Positions 30,735 to 38,090 of a stretch of DNA of 44,654 nt are shown here, in pieces; positions within the stretch are counted from its first letter, which is position 1; each line of letters starts with the position of its first letter. The notes under the pieces were generated by a model. It did no database searches. It saw only the letters and a list, made by a program, of their open reading frames with translations, and was not told where the DNA came from. The stretch comes from a virus: IMG/VR virus record IMGVR_UViG_3300042559_001228, positions 1-44,654 of that record. One strand, given 5' to 3'. The translations under genes were made by a program, and so were the position numbers.

Positions 30735-31139
30735 ATGATAAAACCATTTAAACTACTTAAAGGATACACATATAGTGATGAATACACACTTCCTATTTCA
30801 AGAAGAATGTCGGGGAGAACTATTGCACAAGATTTAATAAACACAGTTTCTCAAACAGTAAGAGACCCGAACTATGTTCCTGCAAGTTATATATCAATAC
30901 CACAACTCAACCACGACGGTCATGTTATTAATATTGTAAGGAGACGTATGAACCTTCGTTTACCTTGGAGGGGATACCAAATGCACGTATTTGAACCTGA
31001 TGGTTATCCATTACTAAAGATTGTTAGTGGAATTAATATTGGTGGAATGTTTCACATAGTTTATTTAATTACAAGAGACGGGAATACTGAAAATTATAGA
31101 GTAAGTGTCCCATTAGTTAATTTACAAAGAAGAGGATAA
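30735..31139 (+). CDS. FKLL-tagged protein
   Basis: A 134-residue protein starting MIKPFKLLKGYTYSDE. The first ~47 nt are almost identical to the start of the gene at 31687, but the proteins differ afterwards. The rest has basic helices and strands (INIVRRRMNLRLPWRGYQMH, FHIVYLITRDGN). No domain recognised. Confidence 0.55.
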   Translation: MIKPFKLLKGYTYSDEYTLPISRRMSGRTIAQDLINTVSQTVRDPNYVPASYISIPQLNHDGHVINIVRRRMNLRLPWRGYQMHVFEPDGYPLLKIVSGINIGGMFHIVYLITRDGNTENYRVSVPLVNLQRRG

Positions 31140-31140
31140 T

Positions 31141-31404
31141 ATGGCAAAAGCAAGAAAGATTTTATCAAACACTATAAGTGAGTTGTTAAAAGAAACATCG
31201 TTGGAAACAAGAATTAAAATGTCGTGTTGGTTCATGATTAACAATGTTATTCATGAATCAGGTGCAAGAGAAGAAGCTGCGTGGGATGAAACAAATCCAA
31301 AAGATATTGAAATGATGAAACTATTGGATGATAAAACAAAAGAATTAACGGAAACAATATTAAGAAACATTAAAGAATGGGAAGAAGATGGTAAGCCTAT
31401 TTAA
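31141..31404 (+). CDS. Hypothetical helical protein
   Basis: An 87-residue protein, mostly helical, with acidic stretches (DETNPKDIEMMKLLDDKTKE) and no tag. It has one cysteine and one tryptophan near residues 28-30 (CWFMINNVIHESG). It overlaps the next tagged gene by 17 nt. Function unknown. Confidence 0.55.
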   Translation: MAKARKILSNTISELLKETSLETRIKMSCWFMINNVIHESGAREEAAWDETNPKDIEMMKLLDDKTKELTETILRNIKEWEEDGKPI

Positions 31405-31690
31405 ATTTTTTCACGGACTGACCAAGAAAAGTAGGGTTAATACTATTATTACCAATGGTAGATTAAGAAGATTACCCAATAGTCAAGTACCAACTCGTCA
31501 AGAATATGACACACCAGAACTTCGTAGTATATTCCTACAGGGGTGGAGAGCATGTGAAAGAGGTGAGGAAATATATAATAACCCATACGGTAATAGAGAA
31601 GAACTAATATATTCATTACATACTGCGTGGGAAATGGGTTATTTGGATTGTTTTAACACAAGAAGAACATCAACAAGAAGATACGTATGA
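31388..31690 (+). CDS. FKFF-tagged protein with RMF-like motif
   Basis: A 100-residue protein starting MVSLFKFFHGLTKKSR. Residues 49-92 contain FLQGWRACERGEEIYNNPYG and later AWEMGYLDCF. The layout G-W-x-A-x-x-x-G ... N-P-Y ... W-x-x-G-Y is that of ribosome modulation factor and RMF-like phage domains. The next gene carries the same layout. The protein could bind ribosomes, but no other evidence is available. Confidence 0.55.
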   Translation: MVSLFKFFHGLTKKSRVNTIITNGRLRRLPNSQVPTRQEYDTPELRSIFLQGWRACERGEEIYNNPYGNREELIYSLHTAWEMGYLDCFNTRRTSTRRYV

Positions 31691-32166
31691 TAAAACCATT
31701 TAAACTACTTAACGGATACACATATAGTAATGAGTTGCATGCACCATATATTCCGTTGCAGATAACACATGCACCACCAGAAGGAATATCACATCGTCAT
31801 TGGAATATGTTACCACAGGATTTAAGAGGCGCAACACTACAAGAAATGGATTCTTTTATTCAAGGATGGGAAGATGGTCGTATTGTCGGTGTGGTTAATC
31901 CATATCGTGATAGAACAAGACGTAATTTGTGGAATAGAGGATATTTGGAGTGTAATAGAAGAAGAAGAGTGTATACTGAAAGGGATGTGGAATACTATAA
32001 CACAGATGATTTTGTCTTCTCTGATGTGTCCTCAATTATGTTTGACCCAATTAGTTCTCAACCATACAAACATATGATGTTTAGACATATTGAGGATGGA
32101 GATACGGTGGAAGGTAATAGAATATTTCCCGACCACCCAATGTGGAACTTCCCTGATATAATATAA
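31687..32166 (+). CDS. FKLL-tagged protein with RMF-like motif
   Basis: A 159-residue protein starting MIKPFKLLNGYTYSNE. It has an RMF-like block, SFIQGWEDGRIVGVVNPYRD and then LWNRGYLECNRRRR (about residues 57-97), matching the neighbour at 31388. The C-terminal part (DTVEGNRIFPDHPMWNFPD) is unassigned. The tag DNA nearly duplicates that of 30735. Overlaps the previous gene by 4 nt. Confidence 0.55.
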   Translation: MIKPFKLLNGYTYSNELHAPYIPLQITHAPPEGISHRHWNMLPQDLRGATLQEMDSFIQGWEDGRIVGVVNPYRDRTRRNLWNRGYLECNRRRRVYTERDVEYYNTDDFVFSDVSSIMFDPISSQPYKHMMFRHIEDGDTVEGNRIFPDHPMWNFPDII

Positions 32167-32175
32167 AAATAATTT

Positions 32176-32664
32176 ATGATAATAATAGATAACTTTTTAG
32201 AGGAACCAGAAAGAATTAGGGAAGAGGGTTTGGAATTGGATTACACCAAAGCATTACCCGACTCTCCTGGTTGGAAAGGTTTCAGGTGCTTATGTACCAA
32301 TATGGTTGATATTGAATTAAATGAGTTGATACGTAATAAACTAAATGAGATTGACCCTAAGTTTATTGGTTCAAATCTAAGATGTTTTTTTCATTACACA
32401 TTAAATGAGAATATGTTGAATACCATACATACGGATGGTATATTTGACTACGCGGGTGTACTATACCTAACACCAAACCCACCATTAAATTCGGGAACCA
32501 TATTCTATAATGATAATAATGAGGAGATAGATTATGTGGAGAACGTATATAACAGACTAACCATATATCCTGCAACCATACGACATTCAATTAAAGAATC
32601 GTTCGGAGATAATATTAACAACGGAAGATTAGTTTACACAATATTTTTAAGTATTAATAAATGA
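32176..32664 (+). CDS. 2-oxoglutarate/Fe(II) oxygenase-like protein
   Basis: A 162-residue protein resembling 2OG-Fe(II) dioxygenases: IHTDGIF gives the H-x-D iron motif (His85, Asp87), a distal His137 lies in ATIRHSIKESFG, and Arg151 in NGRLVYTIFL could bind 2-oxoglutarate. Such enzymes hydroxylate or demethylate proteins, nucleic acids or small molecules. Substrate unknown; in this position it may modify a surface or virion component. The order and spacing of motif residues are convincing. Confidence 0.7.
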   Translation: MIIIDNFLEEPERIREEGLELDYTKALPDSPGWKGFRCLCTNMVDIELNELIRNKLNEIDPKFIGSNLRCFFHYTLNENMLNTIHTDGIFDYAGVLYLTPNPPLNSGTIFYNDNNEEIDYVENVYNRLTIYPATIRHSIKESFGDNINNGRLVYTIFLSINK

Positions 32665-32745
32665 CAAAGTCGGAAGTAAAAACGTGACAATCTCGGAAGT
32701 TGGCAATAATATTTTAACCTCCGTTCTTATTCGGGTGTACTATTT

Positions 32746-33435
32746 ATGAGAATGAAGATACAAGCATTATTTATCTCAGATGTTCATCTGGGTTCAAAAG
32801 GTTCCAACGCAAATGAGGTCCTAAACATTCTCAAACAATACCAACCCGAATATCTATTCTTAGTTGGGGATATAATTGACGGATGGTTACTGAAAAGGAA
32901 GTTCCGTTGGCCACAATCACACACAAACGTATTAAGAAAGATATTATCACATTCAAAGAATGGGACAAAGGTAATATACATACCGGGGAATCATGATGAA
33001 TTTCTAAGGGAATATGGTGAATTTTCTTTTGGAAACATTGAAATTCATAATGAGTATATATGGAAAAATACTTTTATTACTCATGGTGATCTTTATGATG
33101 GTGTAGTTAAATTAAAATGGTTAGGTGTTCTTGGTTCAATTGGATATGATATGGCAATATCAATTGATAGAAGACTTAAGAAATTGGGGATGAAGAGATC
33201 ATTATCCAAGTTTTTAAAGGATAAAGTTAAAGAGGCGGTGAAGTTTATAACACAATATGAGGTGGAGTTAACCAGACAAGCCAAGAAACATCGCTGCACA
33301 ACCGTGATATCTGGACACATTCATCATCCTGAGGATAGAATGATTGATGGTATAAGATACATGAACTGCGGGGATTGGATTGAAAACAATAGTTATATAA
33401 TATACAACAACGATGAATATAAGGTCATTAAATAA
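32746..33435 (+). CDS. LpxH-like metallophosphoesterase
   Basis: A 229-residue phosphoesterase with SDVHLGS (10-16), GDIIDGW (41-47), GNHDE and SGHIHHP, the metal-ligand order of UDP-2,3-diacylglucosamine hydrolase-like proteins (COG2908). These hydrolases act on nucleotide-sugar lipids in lipid A synthesis, but the broad group also has other phosphoesterase roles. It overlaps the GT2 gene by 23 nt, supporting a glycan/lipid context. A second ATG at residue 3 is also possible. Confidence 0.8.
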   Translation: MRMKIQALFISDVHLGSKGSNANEVLNILKQYQPEYLFLVGDIIDGWLLKRKFRWPQSHTNVLRKILSHSKNGTKVIYIPGNHDEFLREYGEFSFGNIEIHNEYIWKNTFITHGDLYDGVVKLKWLGVLGSIGYDMAISIDRRLKKLGMKRSLSKFLKDKVKEAVKFITQYEVELTRQAKKHRCTTVISGHIHHPEDRMIDGIRYMNCGDWIENNSYIIYNNDEYKVIK

Positions 33436-34129
33436 GAGATTAACAATAGTAATCCCGTCAAAGAACGAGGGAGTAATCTTATACAATTGCATTCAGTACA
33501 TATCAAGACAAAACCATATCGATGGGGTAAGAGTAATCATTGCTGATGTATCAGATAATAATGATTCCATACTATGGATTAAGAAAGCGCAATTAGAGTT
33601 CAAACACTTATTAAAGATTACGGTAATCAAAGGGGGATATCCAGCAGAAGGAAGATTAAATGGAAGTATGTTGGTAACAACTCCGTATATGTTATTCTTG
33701 GATGCGGACATTTTATTAACCAATCCAAAGATTATTGAGGAGTGTTTATCTCATAAGAAGGATTTGGTAACAGTTCCATTCAGTACAGACTATCCATACA
33801 GATGGGTGTTCAGGGTATTCGATATCCTACAATCACTATCTACCTTAATCGGTTCACCATTTGCCATAGGGGGATTTCAACTATGGAAGACGGAATCCTA
33901 TTGGGAAGTTGGGGGATATAACCCACAGGAACTATTCGCCGAGGATTATTCAATATCACAGAAGGTAAAATCAAATAACTTTAAGGTGGTAAACATAGAA
34001 GGAACATATACATCATCCAGAAGATTTAAATCCAAAGGAGTATTATGGATGTTCAAGATAATGATTAAGAGTTACATAAACAGAAAGAACCCAGAGTTCT
34101 TCAAACATCATCATAACTACTGGAATTAA
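33413..34129 (+). CDS. Family 2 glycosyltransferase
   Basis: A 238-residue GT-A glycosyltransferase. The N-terminus TIVIPSKNEG (11-20) is the nucleotide-sugar binding start of GT2 enzymes, and FLDADILL (95-102) contains the metal-binding DxD (Asp97, Asp99). EDYSIS in the second half gives the candidate catalytic ED. It would transfer a sugar from a nucleotide donor to a surface glycan or lipid. It is next to the LpxH-like gene and the sulfotransferases, forming a plausible surface-modification module. There is no obvious C-terminal membrane anchor. Confidence 0.88.
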   Translation: MNIRSLNKRLTIVIPSKNEGVILYNCIQYISRQNHIDGVRVIIADVSDNNDSILWIKKAQLEFKHLLKITVIKGGYPAEGRLNGSMLVTTPYMLFLDADILLTNPKIIEECLSHKKDLVTVPFSTDYPYRWVFRVFDILQSLSTLIGSPFAIGGFQLWKTESYWEVGGYNPQELFAEDYSISQKVKSNNFKVVNIEGTYTSSRRFKSKGVLWMFKIMIKSYINRKNPEFFKHHHNYWN

Positions 34130-34130
34130 T

Positions 34131-34226
34131 ATGGGAACAATATTTCCTGTCATGATATCATTTACAATTGTAATAGGATTGACTATTATTGTAATGATAA
34201 TCGACCACATCACAAAAAAGAGATAA
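34131..34226 (+). CDS. Very small single-span membrane peptide
   Basis: A 31-residue frame that starts 1 nt after the glycosyltransferase stop. It is almost entirely one hydrophobic helix (IFPVMISFTIVIGLTIIVMI) with a short basic end (HITKKR). Placement and composition support it; a regulatory or anchoring subunit for the adjacent enzymes is a guess. Confidence 0.45.
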   Translation: MGTIFPVMISFTIVIGLTIIVMIIDHITKKR

Positions 34227-34235
34227 AAAAATTAT

Positions 34236-34922
34236 ATGAAAATTCTAATAATTGCAAAGGGGAGATGTGGTTCACATTCATTAATAGATTGGTTAGGTGA
34301 GGAATTTGACTTAAAAACCATCTACGAAAATGAAGATAAGGACACTTCGGTGGTCGATAACTATATTATTAAAAGACATCCATCATCTATTAAAGGAGAT
34401 TTATCATCAGATTTTATCACCGATGGATACGATTACGTAATAAGGTTAATTCGGGAAAATACAACACTAACCGCTGAGAGTGCTGTGTGGGCAGAAGAAA
34501 AACAAAAATATCACCAGAGGGGTAAGGAAAAATATATTATAGATGAAGCCTTTTTGAGAAAACACCATAATGAAATATGGAATAAAAAAATAGGTTATGA
34601 TGAATCCAACGATGTAATAAGGAATATAGGTGTTGGTATATTAGTTACATATGAAGAATTATTTTTATATGGGACAGGTCAGGAAAAGATAGAGAAGTAT
34701 ATGGGTTTTAAATCTACTTCAAAATTAAATACTGACCTCAAGAAAAGTAGATTTCACATAATGGATAAAACAGTATATATTACATATGATTTAGCATATA
34801 ATAAAACCACTATCTTAGAAGAAATTGTTAAACAAAAAGATTTAGTTATCGATAATTTAAACGAAAAGATTAAAAATTTAAACGAAACAATTGTAGATTT
34901 GGTATCATCAAAAAATAGATAA
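34236..34922 (+). CDS. Sulfotransferase-like protein
   Basis: A 228-residue protein with an N-terminal AKGRCGSHSLIDWLG (7-21). This matches the 5'-phosphosulfate loop of sulfotransferases (R-x-G-[ST]), which use PAPS to sulfate glycans or other acceptors. The C-terminal ~30 residues form a coiled coil (VIDNLNEKIKNLNETIVDLV). Homology outside the P-loop is not obvious. It stands in the glycan module and is followed directly by a membrane protein. Confidence 0.6.
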   Translation: MKILIIAKGRCGSHSLIDWLGEEFDLKTIYENEDKDTSVVDNYIIKRHPSSIKGDLSSDFITDGYDYVIRLIRENTTLTAESAVWAEEKQKYHQRGKEKYIIDEAFLRKHHNEIWNKKIGYDESNDVIRNIGVGILVTYEELFLYGTGQEKIEKYMGFKSTSKLNTDLKKSRFHIMDKTVYITYDLAYNKTTILEEIVKQKDLVIDNLNEKIKNLNETIVDLVSSKNR

Positions 34923-35245
34923 TGATTAAAAGAAAGAAACCCTTTGCAAAGATTGTAAAGGAATGGAATGAAGCATCCACCATGGAAGTATGGGAGGGTG
35001 TAAGGGATAACTTTATATTTGGATTCCTTGGTGCAACGATTGTTGTATTCATTGCCACCCGAGCGGATCTTATGGTTCTATTCGGATATCTGATATACTA
35101 TTTTTTTATGGGGAGGATAGTAAATCGCCCCAAATACGTAACAGACCTTGGTAAACTCATAGTGTTCCCCATCCCATCAGCACTTGGTGCATTCGCAGGA
35201 TATAAGTTCTCGTACATTCTACAAGAGTTAACCCAACGTATATGA
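34922..35245 (+). CDS. Two-span membrane protein
   Basis: A 107-residue protein with two or three hydrophobic stretches (about residues 31-46, 50-63 and 77-97). The N-terminus is basic (MIKRKKPFAKIVKEWNE), similar to the start of the gene at 35917 (MRRKKPFMDDIHK). It lies between the two sulfotransferase-like genes and overlaps both. It may anchor them at the membrane, but this is inference. Confidence 0.55.
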   Translation: MIKRKKPFAKIVKEWNEASTMEVWEGVRDNFIFGFLGATIVVFIATRADLMVLFGYLIYYFFMGRIVNRPKYVTDLGKLIVFPIPSALGAFAGYKFSYILQELTQRI

Positions 35246-35823
35246 AGATATGTATAATATCATCCATAGGTAGATCTGGAACAACCTCACTATTTGATAT
35301 GATGAGTTTGTGTCTACCAAGATACTATACATGTTTAAATGAACCATTCGGTCGATTTCAAAGAGGGCATGAGATGAATCTTATTGAAAACGCCCCCAAT
35401 GTTCTTGTAAAGGAGTTATTAAATAATACGGTTAACCATAAGGTTTTCCCATATGATTGGGTGTATCAGACCTTTGATAAGGTTATTGTGATGGATAGAA
35501 GGAATAAGTGGGAACAGGCGGAGAGTCACGCAGCACATTCATATAAAGGGGATAACTTTAAAAGTTGGCACAATAGAAGGGAATACGACTTAACAAACAT
35601 ACCCACGGAGTATATTAAGGCATTAGCAGACCAATCGGAGGATTTAATGCAATATCATAGGGGTAAGATTTACTATTACGAGGATGTGTTTATGGAACAT
35701 AACTTGGATTTGTTAATGGAAATCATGAATTCCGTGGGAATAACAGAGATACCCAATCAAATACTAAAGGATTATTTCTATAGTCCCAAGAAGAAGGTAA
35801 GAATAGTAAAGACCCTAATTTAA
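35242..35823 (+). CDS. Sulfotransferase-like protein, second
   Basis: A 193-residue protein with SIGRSGTTSLFDMM (8-21), the phosphosulfate-binding loop in its common R-S-G-T/S form, and VIVMDRRNKWEQAES around residues 81-95, which corresponds to the 3'-phosphate loop (R-x7-8-S) of PAPS enzymes. These two elements together make sulfotransferase a good call. Acceptor unknown. It overlaps the membrane gene by 4 nt. Its final helix is basic (YFYSPKKKVRIVKTLI). Confidence 0.72.
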   Translation: MKICIISSIGRSGTTSLFDMMSLCLPRYYTCLNEPFGRFQRGHEMNLIENAPNVLVKELLNNTVNHKVFPYDWVYQTFDKVIVMDRRNKWEQAESHAAHSYKGDNFKSWHNRREYDLTNIPTEYIKALADQSEDLMQYHRGKIYYYEDVFMEHNLDLLMEIMNSVGITEIPNQILKDYFYSPKKKVRIVKTLI

Positions 35824-35880
35824 GAGTGTCCAATTTAAAATATAACTGCGAACGGGGATTCCGGAGGACAGAAAAATATA

Positions 35881-35912
35881 TTTGGAATATACTAGAATAT
35901 AATATATCTTTG
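35881..35912 (+). promoter_or_regulatory. Promoter TTTG-N20-TATCTTTG, leaderless start
   Basis: TTTG at 35881-35884 followed by GAATATACTAGAA, then TATCTTTG at 35905-35912. The ATG at 35917 is 4 nt downstream (TGGT), identical to the arrangement before 28372. Confidence 0.7.
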
Positions 35913-35916
35913 TGGT

Positions 35917-36177
35917 ATGAGAAGAAAGAAACCATTCATGGATGATATCCATAAGACCACACCTGTAACCATCACCTATAAGTTCTACAATGACACGGTG
36001 ATTATGAAGAGAGATGTATATGATTTAACAATCAGGGACCTAATGGAGTTAAATCGGTCCATGGTGGTGAATGTCTTTGATGAACAACTCTATCAGGAGT
36101 ATATTATTCAATTAGCTGGGGAGTTAACAAAGAAAAAGAATCCAATTAAGAACTTTATAGATAGAATACTAAGATAA
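35917..36177 (+). CDS. Hypothetical basic protein
   Basis: An 86-residue protein, MRRKKPFMDDIHKTTPVTIT onward, with a beta-like N-terminal half and a helical C-terminal half (RDLMELNRSMVVNVFDEQLY). Its first seven residues resemble those of the membrane protein at 34922. It is a single-gene unit with its own leaderless promoter. Function unknown. Confidence 0.55.
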   Translation: MRRKKPFMDDIHKTTPVTITYKFYNDTVIMKRDVYDLTIRDLMELNRSMVVNVFDEQLYQEYIIQLAGELTKKKNPIKNFIDRILR

Positions 36178-36178
36178 A

Positions 36179-36210
36179 TTTGGAATATACCAAAACATAC
36201 TATACCTTTG
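36179..36210 (+). promoter_or_regulatory. Promoter TTTG-N20-TACCTTTG
   Basis: TTTG at 36179-36182, GAATATACCAAAA after it, and TACCTTTG at 36203-36210, 24 nt upstream of the ATG at 36235. Confidence 0.7.
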
Positions 36211-36234
36211 GGGGAACATTTATAAAATAACACC

Positions 36235-37299
36235 ATGATAAACCAAGAATTACTTAAAGAAGCAATAGATAAGTTCAATAATAGGAACGTAGTATCTAAT
36301 TCAGATTACCAATTATCGTTTAATAACTTTATCCTAAAGATATATAAATGTGATCCAGCGTCATATGGTACACATATACAAAGGAAGATTATACAAGAAT
36401 TGGGAATATTATGTGATGAAATGAAATCAACATCAGACCAGGGTGATTTCCTAATCTCATATCCACATATAAATGACGACCAACTAACCTACTACACATG
36501 GAACGGATATGAAAGTACAATTAGATATAACAAAGAAAATTTAGATTTAATTAAAACACTAACCCAATATGGTGAAGTGAAATCCTCATACCTTAGTCCA
36601 TCTAATAAGAGTTTTAATATAAAGAACATTAGACCGTGGCAGGATATTAACTTCTATCTTATTTGTTTTATTGATTGTGAAAATGATTTTAAACCAGAAT
36701 TCTATTGTGTAAAATGTGAGGATTTATATAGTAACTTTAAAATGTCAGATACTAACGGTAGTACTGAAAACAATAAAGGAAACGAATTTATTCATAAATC
36801 TATTAATATTAAAAAGAATTCCGAAAAACATGATTTATTGAAGAGTATTAATCAATTAAATGGTAATGATTTTGAACACTTAATAGAATATTTTTATAAA
36901 ATTAAATGTGGATTAAGAGACCAATTTAATAAACCCGATACATTATCTAAAATTTTAAGTAATTGGGAATTAACTAATGAAAGAAGTATGGAACTATTTC
37001 ATATGTGTAATAAAAAAATGGACTATAGAAATTGGGAAGGTAGTTTTATTAAAAACAACGATGAATATAATAAGTTATGTATTGAATATAACGAAAGGGT
37101 TAATGCAAAAAAAGGATTCTTAGTGTTGAAAGGTTACGGAGATGTTAAAGAAGGTACGGTATTTCCTTCATGGAATAGGGTATATGGACTTGGTGGAATA
37201 ACAGATTTAAAAGGAATGAAGTCTAACGATACTGAATATTTTAAAGAGATATATTTTATTGAAACAGGGGATGGTAATTTGGTTAAACAGGTGGCGTAA
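36235..37299 (+). CDS. Possible PD-(D/E)xK nuclease
   Basis: A 354-residue protein with DQGDFLISYPHI (Asp71) and, about 43 residues later, YGEVKSSYLS (Glu114, Lys116). It continues with FNIKNIRPWQDINFYLICFI and FYCVKCEDLYS, the order of strands seen in type II restriction-like endonucleases. The C-terminal half has the unassigned stretch KGFLVLKGYGDVKEGTVFPS. It is the last rightward gene before the hairpin region. Nuclease activity is inferred from the D...ExK pattern and the following segments only; a separate role, for example site-specific cleavage in the neighbouring repeats, is possible. Confidence 0.45.
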   Translation: MINQELLKEAIDKFNNRNVVSNSDYQLSFNNFILKIYKCDPASYGTHIQRKIIQELGILCDEMKSTSDQGDFLISYPHINDDQLTYYTWNGYESTIRYNKENLDLIKTLTQYGEVKSSYLSPSNKSFNIKNIRPWQDINFYLICFIDCENDFKPEFYCVKCEDLYSNFKMSDTNGSTENNKGNEFIHKSINIKKNSEKHDLLKSINQLNGNDFEHLIEYFYKIKCGLRDQFNKPDTLSKILSNWELTNERSMELFHMCNKKMDYRNWEGSFIKNNDEYNKLCIEYNERVNAKKGFLVLKGYGDVKEGTVFPSWNRVYGLGGITDLKGMKSNDTEYFKEIYFIETGDGNLVKQVA

Positions 37300-37322
37300 T
37301 ATTTTTATTGTCCCTGAAGGGA

Positions 37323-37339
37323 GGGAGACATCGTCTCCC
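37323..37339. repeat. Covarying hairpin, copy 1
   Basis: GGGAGAC / GTCTCCC around ATC, preceded by CCCTGAAGGGAG and followed by GACCG. The flanks match those of copy 2 in reverse orientation while the stem sequence differs. Confidence 0.7.
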
Positions 37340-37374
37340 GACCGACAATTACCCCCTATAAAATTACCCCTCAG

Positions 37375-37399
37375 AACCCCTCTATAGGGGTTTTATTTT
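37375..37399 (+). terminator. Terminator for the rightward operon
   Basis: AACCCC and GGGGTT pair around TCTATA, followed by a T-rich tail (TTATTTTA). It lies about 75 nt after the last rightward gene. Confidence 0.6.
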
Positions 37400-37520
37400 A
37401 CCCCGAATTTTTTCCTGTTTATACCCCTAAAAACCCCACTTTTTCCTGTCTGTTTTATCGTGATCAATTAATATATCTAAAACTATCTTTTTCTATCCCA
37501 TATTTGGGTTCTAGTATAAT

Positions 37521-37529
37521 TTATCCACA
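37521..37529 (+). other. Perfect DnaA box
   Basis: TTATCCACA, the consensus DnaA-binding site, in non-coding DNA. The phage encodes a DnaA domain IV-like protein (22997-23374) able in principle to bind it. Only one perfect copy was seen in the region. Confidence 0.45.
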
Positions 37530-37648
37530 ATTCCCCACTTTCTCCCACTTACTAGGAATGTTCACTGGGATTGACCCGTGAGCGAATCACAGACCATTTT
37601 ATTTTTTCTACCAGAATATACCCCTAATATCATTATATTATTACGGTC

Positions 37649-37663
37649 GGACTCTTCGAGTCC
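37649..37663. repeat. Covarying hairpin, copy 2 (inverted)
   Basis: GGACTC / GAGTCC around TTC, flanked by CGGTC upstream and CTCCCTTCAGG downstream. It is the reverse-orientation partner of copy 1 by flanks, with a different but still fully paired stem. Confidence 0.7.
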
Positions 37664-37731
37664 TCCCTTCAGGATGTCATACAACGTCTTAGTATAACCC
37701 TTTATATATTATATTAATCTGTCATACATTA

Positions 37732-37747
37732 GGTTCCACGTGGAACC
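37732..37747. repeat. 16-bp perfect palindrome
   Basis: GGTTCCACGTGGAACC with a CACGTG core, immediately before hairpin copy 3. A similar GGTTCCA/TGGAACC stem forms the terminator at 39056-39086. Confidence 0.7.
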
Positions 37748-37752
37748 CTGAA

Positions 37753-37771
37753 GGGGGACCGAAGGTCCCCC
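37753..37771. repeat. Covarying hairpin, copy 3
   Basis: GGGGGACC / GGTCCCCC around GAA, preceded by CCCTGAA. On the opposite strand the apex reads CTTCGG, a stable UUCG-type tetraloop. Confidence 0.75.
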
Positions 37772-37802
37772 GTATAATGAAACATTCGTAATACGGGATG
37801 AA

Positions 37803-37819
37803 GGGGACCGAAGGTCCCC
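37803..37819. repeat. Covarying hairpin, copy 4
   Basis: GGGGACC / GGTCCCC around GAA, preceded by GGGATGAA. The stem is one pair shorter than copy 3. Confidence 0.75.
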
Positions 37820-37923
37820 GAGTATACTTATAATACTTTTATACGGTCCTGATGTGATACGTCTATAATCCCTGAACCGTAATACAAACATTACTGGGGA
37901 AACCCACCCATGGGAAATAGTTT

Positions 37924-37967
37924 GCCAAACAACATTAAGATTACTGGGGAGACCAATATTGTTTGGC
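37924..37967. repeat. 13-bp inverted repeat enclosing ATTACTGGGG
   Basis: Arms GCCAAACAACATT (37924-37936) and AATATTGTTTGGC (37955-37967) match except for one position. The loop contains an ATTACTGGGG element at 37940-37949. Confidence 0.55.
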
Positions 37968-38008
37968 ACTTTACAGAATGTGGAGGATTTACTTTACAGA
38001 TTATTATC

Positions 38009-38025
38009 GGGGACCTTCGGTCCCC
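38009..38025. repeat. Covarying hairpin, copy 5 (inverted)
   Basis: GGGGACC / GGTCCCC around TTC, giving a CUUCGG tetraloop on this strand, followed by CTTCAGG. Orientation is opposite to copies 3, 4 and 6. Confidence 0.75.
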
Positions 38026-38060
38026 TTCAGGAGAATCTCGGAATAATCCTATGGAAATTA

Positions 38061-38090
38061 AAAAAACCCTTAGGGATTTTCCGAAGGGTT
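38061..38090 (-). terminator. Terminator for the leftward operon
   Basis: On the minus strand AACCCTT and AAGGGTT pair around a CGGAAAATCCCT loop and are followed by a run of T residues. It lies about 60 nt after the stop codon of the gene at 38148. Confidence 0.65.

Noticed and set aside
32665-32745. Direct repeat TCGGAAGT in the gap before the LpxH-like gene
   Set aside because: Two short copies only; no promoter, hairpin or wider pattern could be linked to it.
37709-37969. 86-codon minus-strand frame in the hairpin region
   Set aside because: It covers a palindrome, two hairpins and other repeats; no protein-like features.
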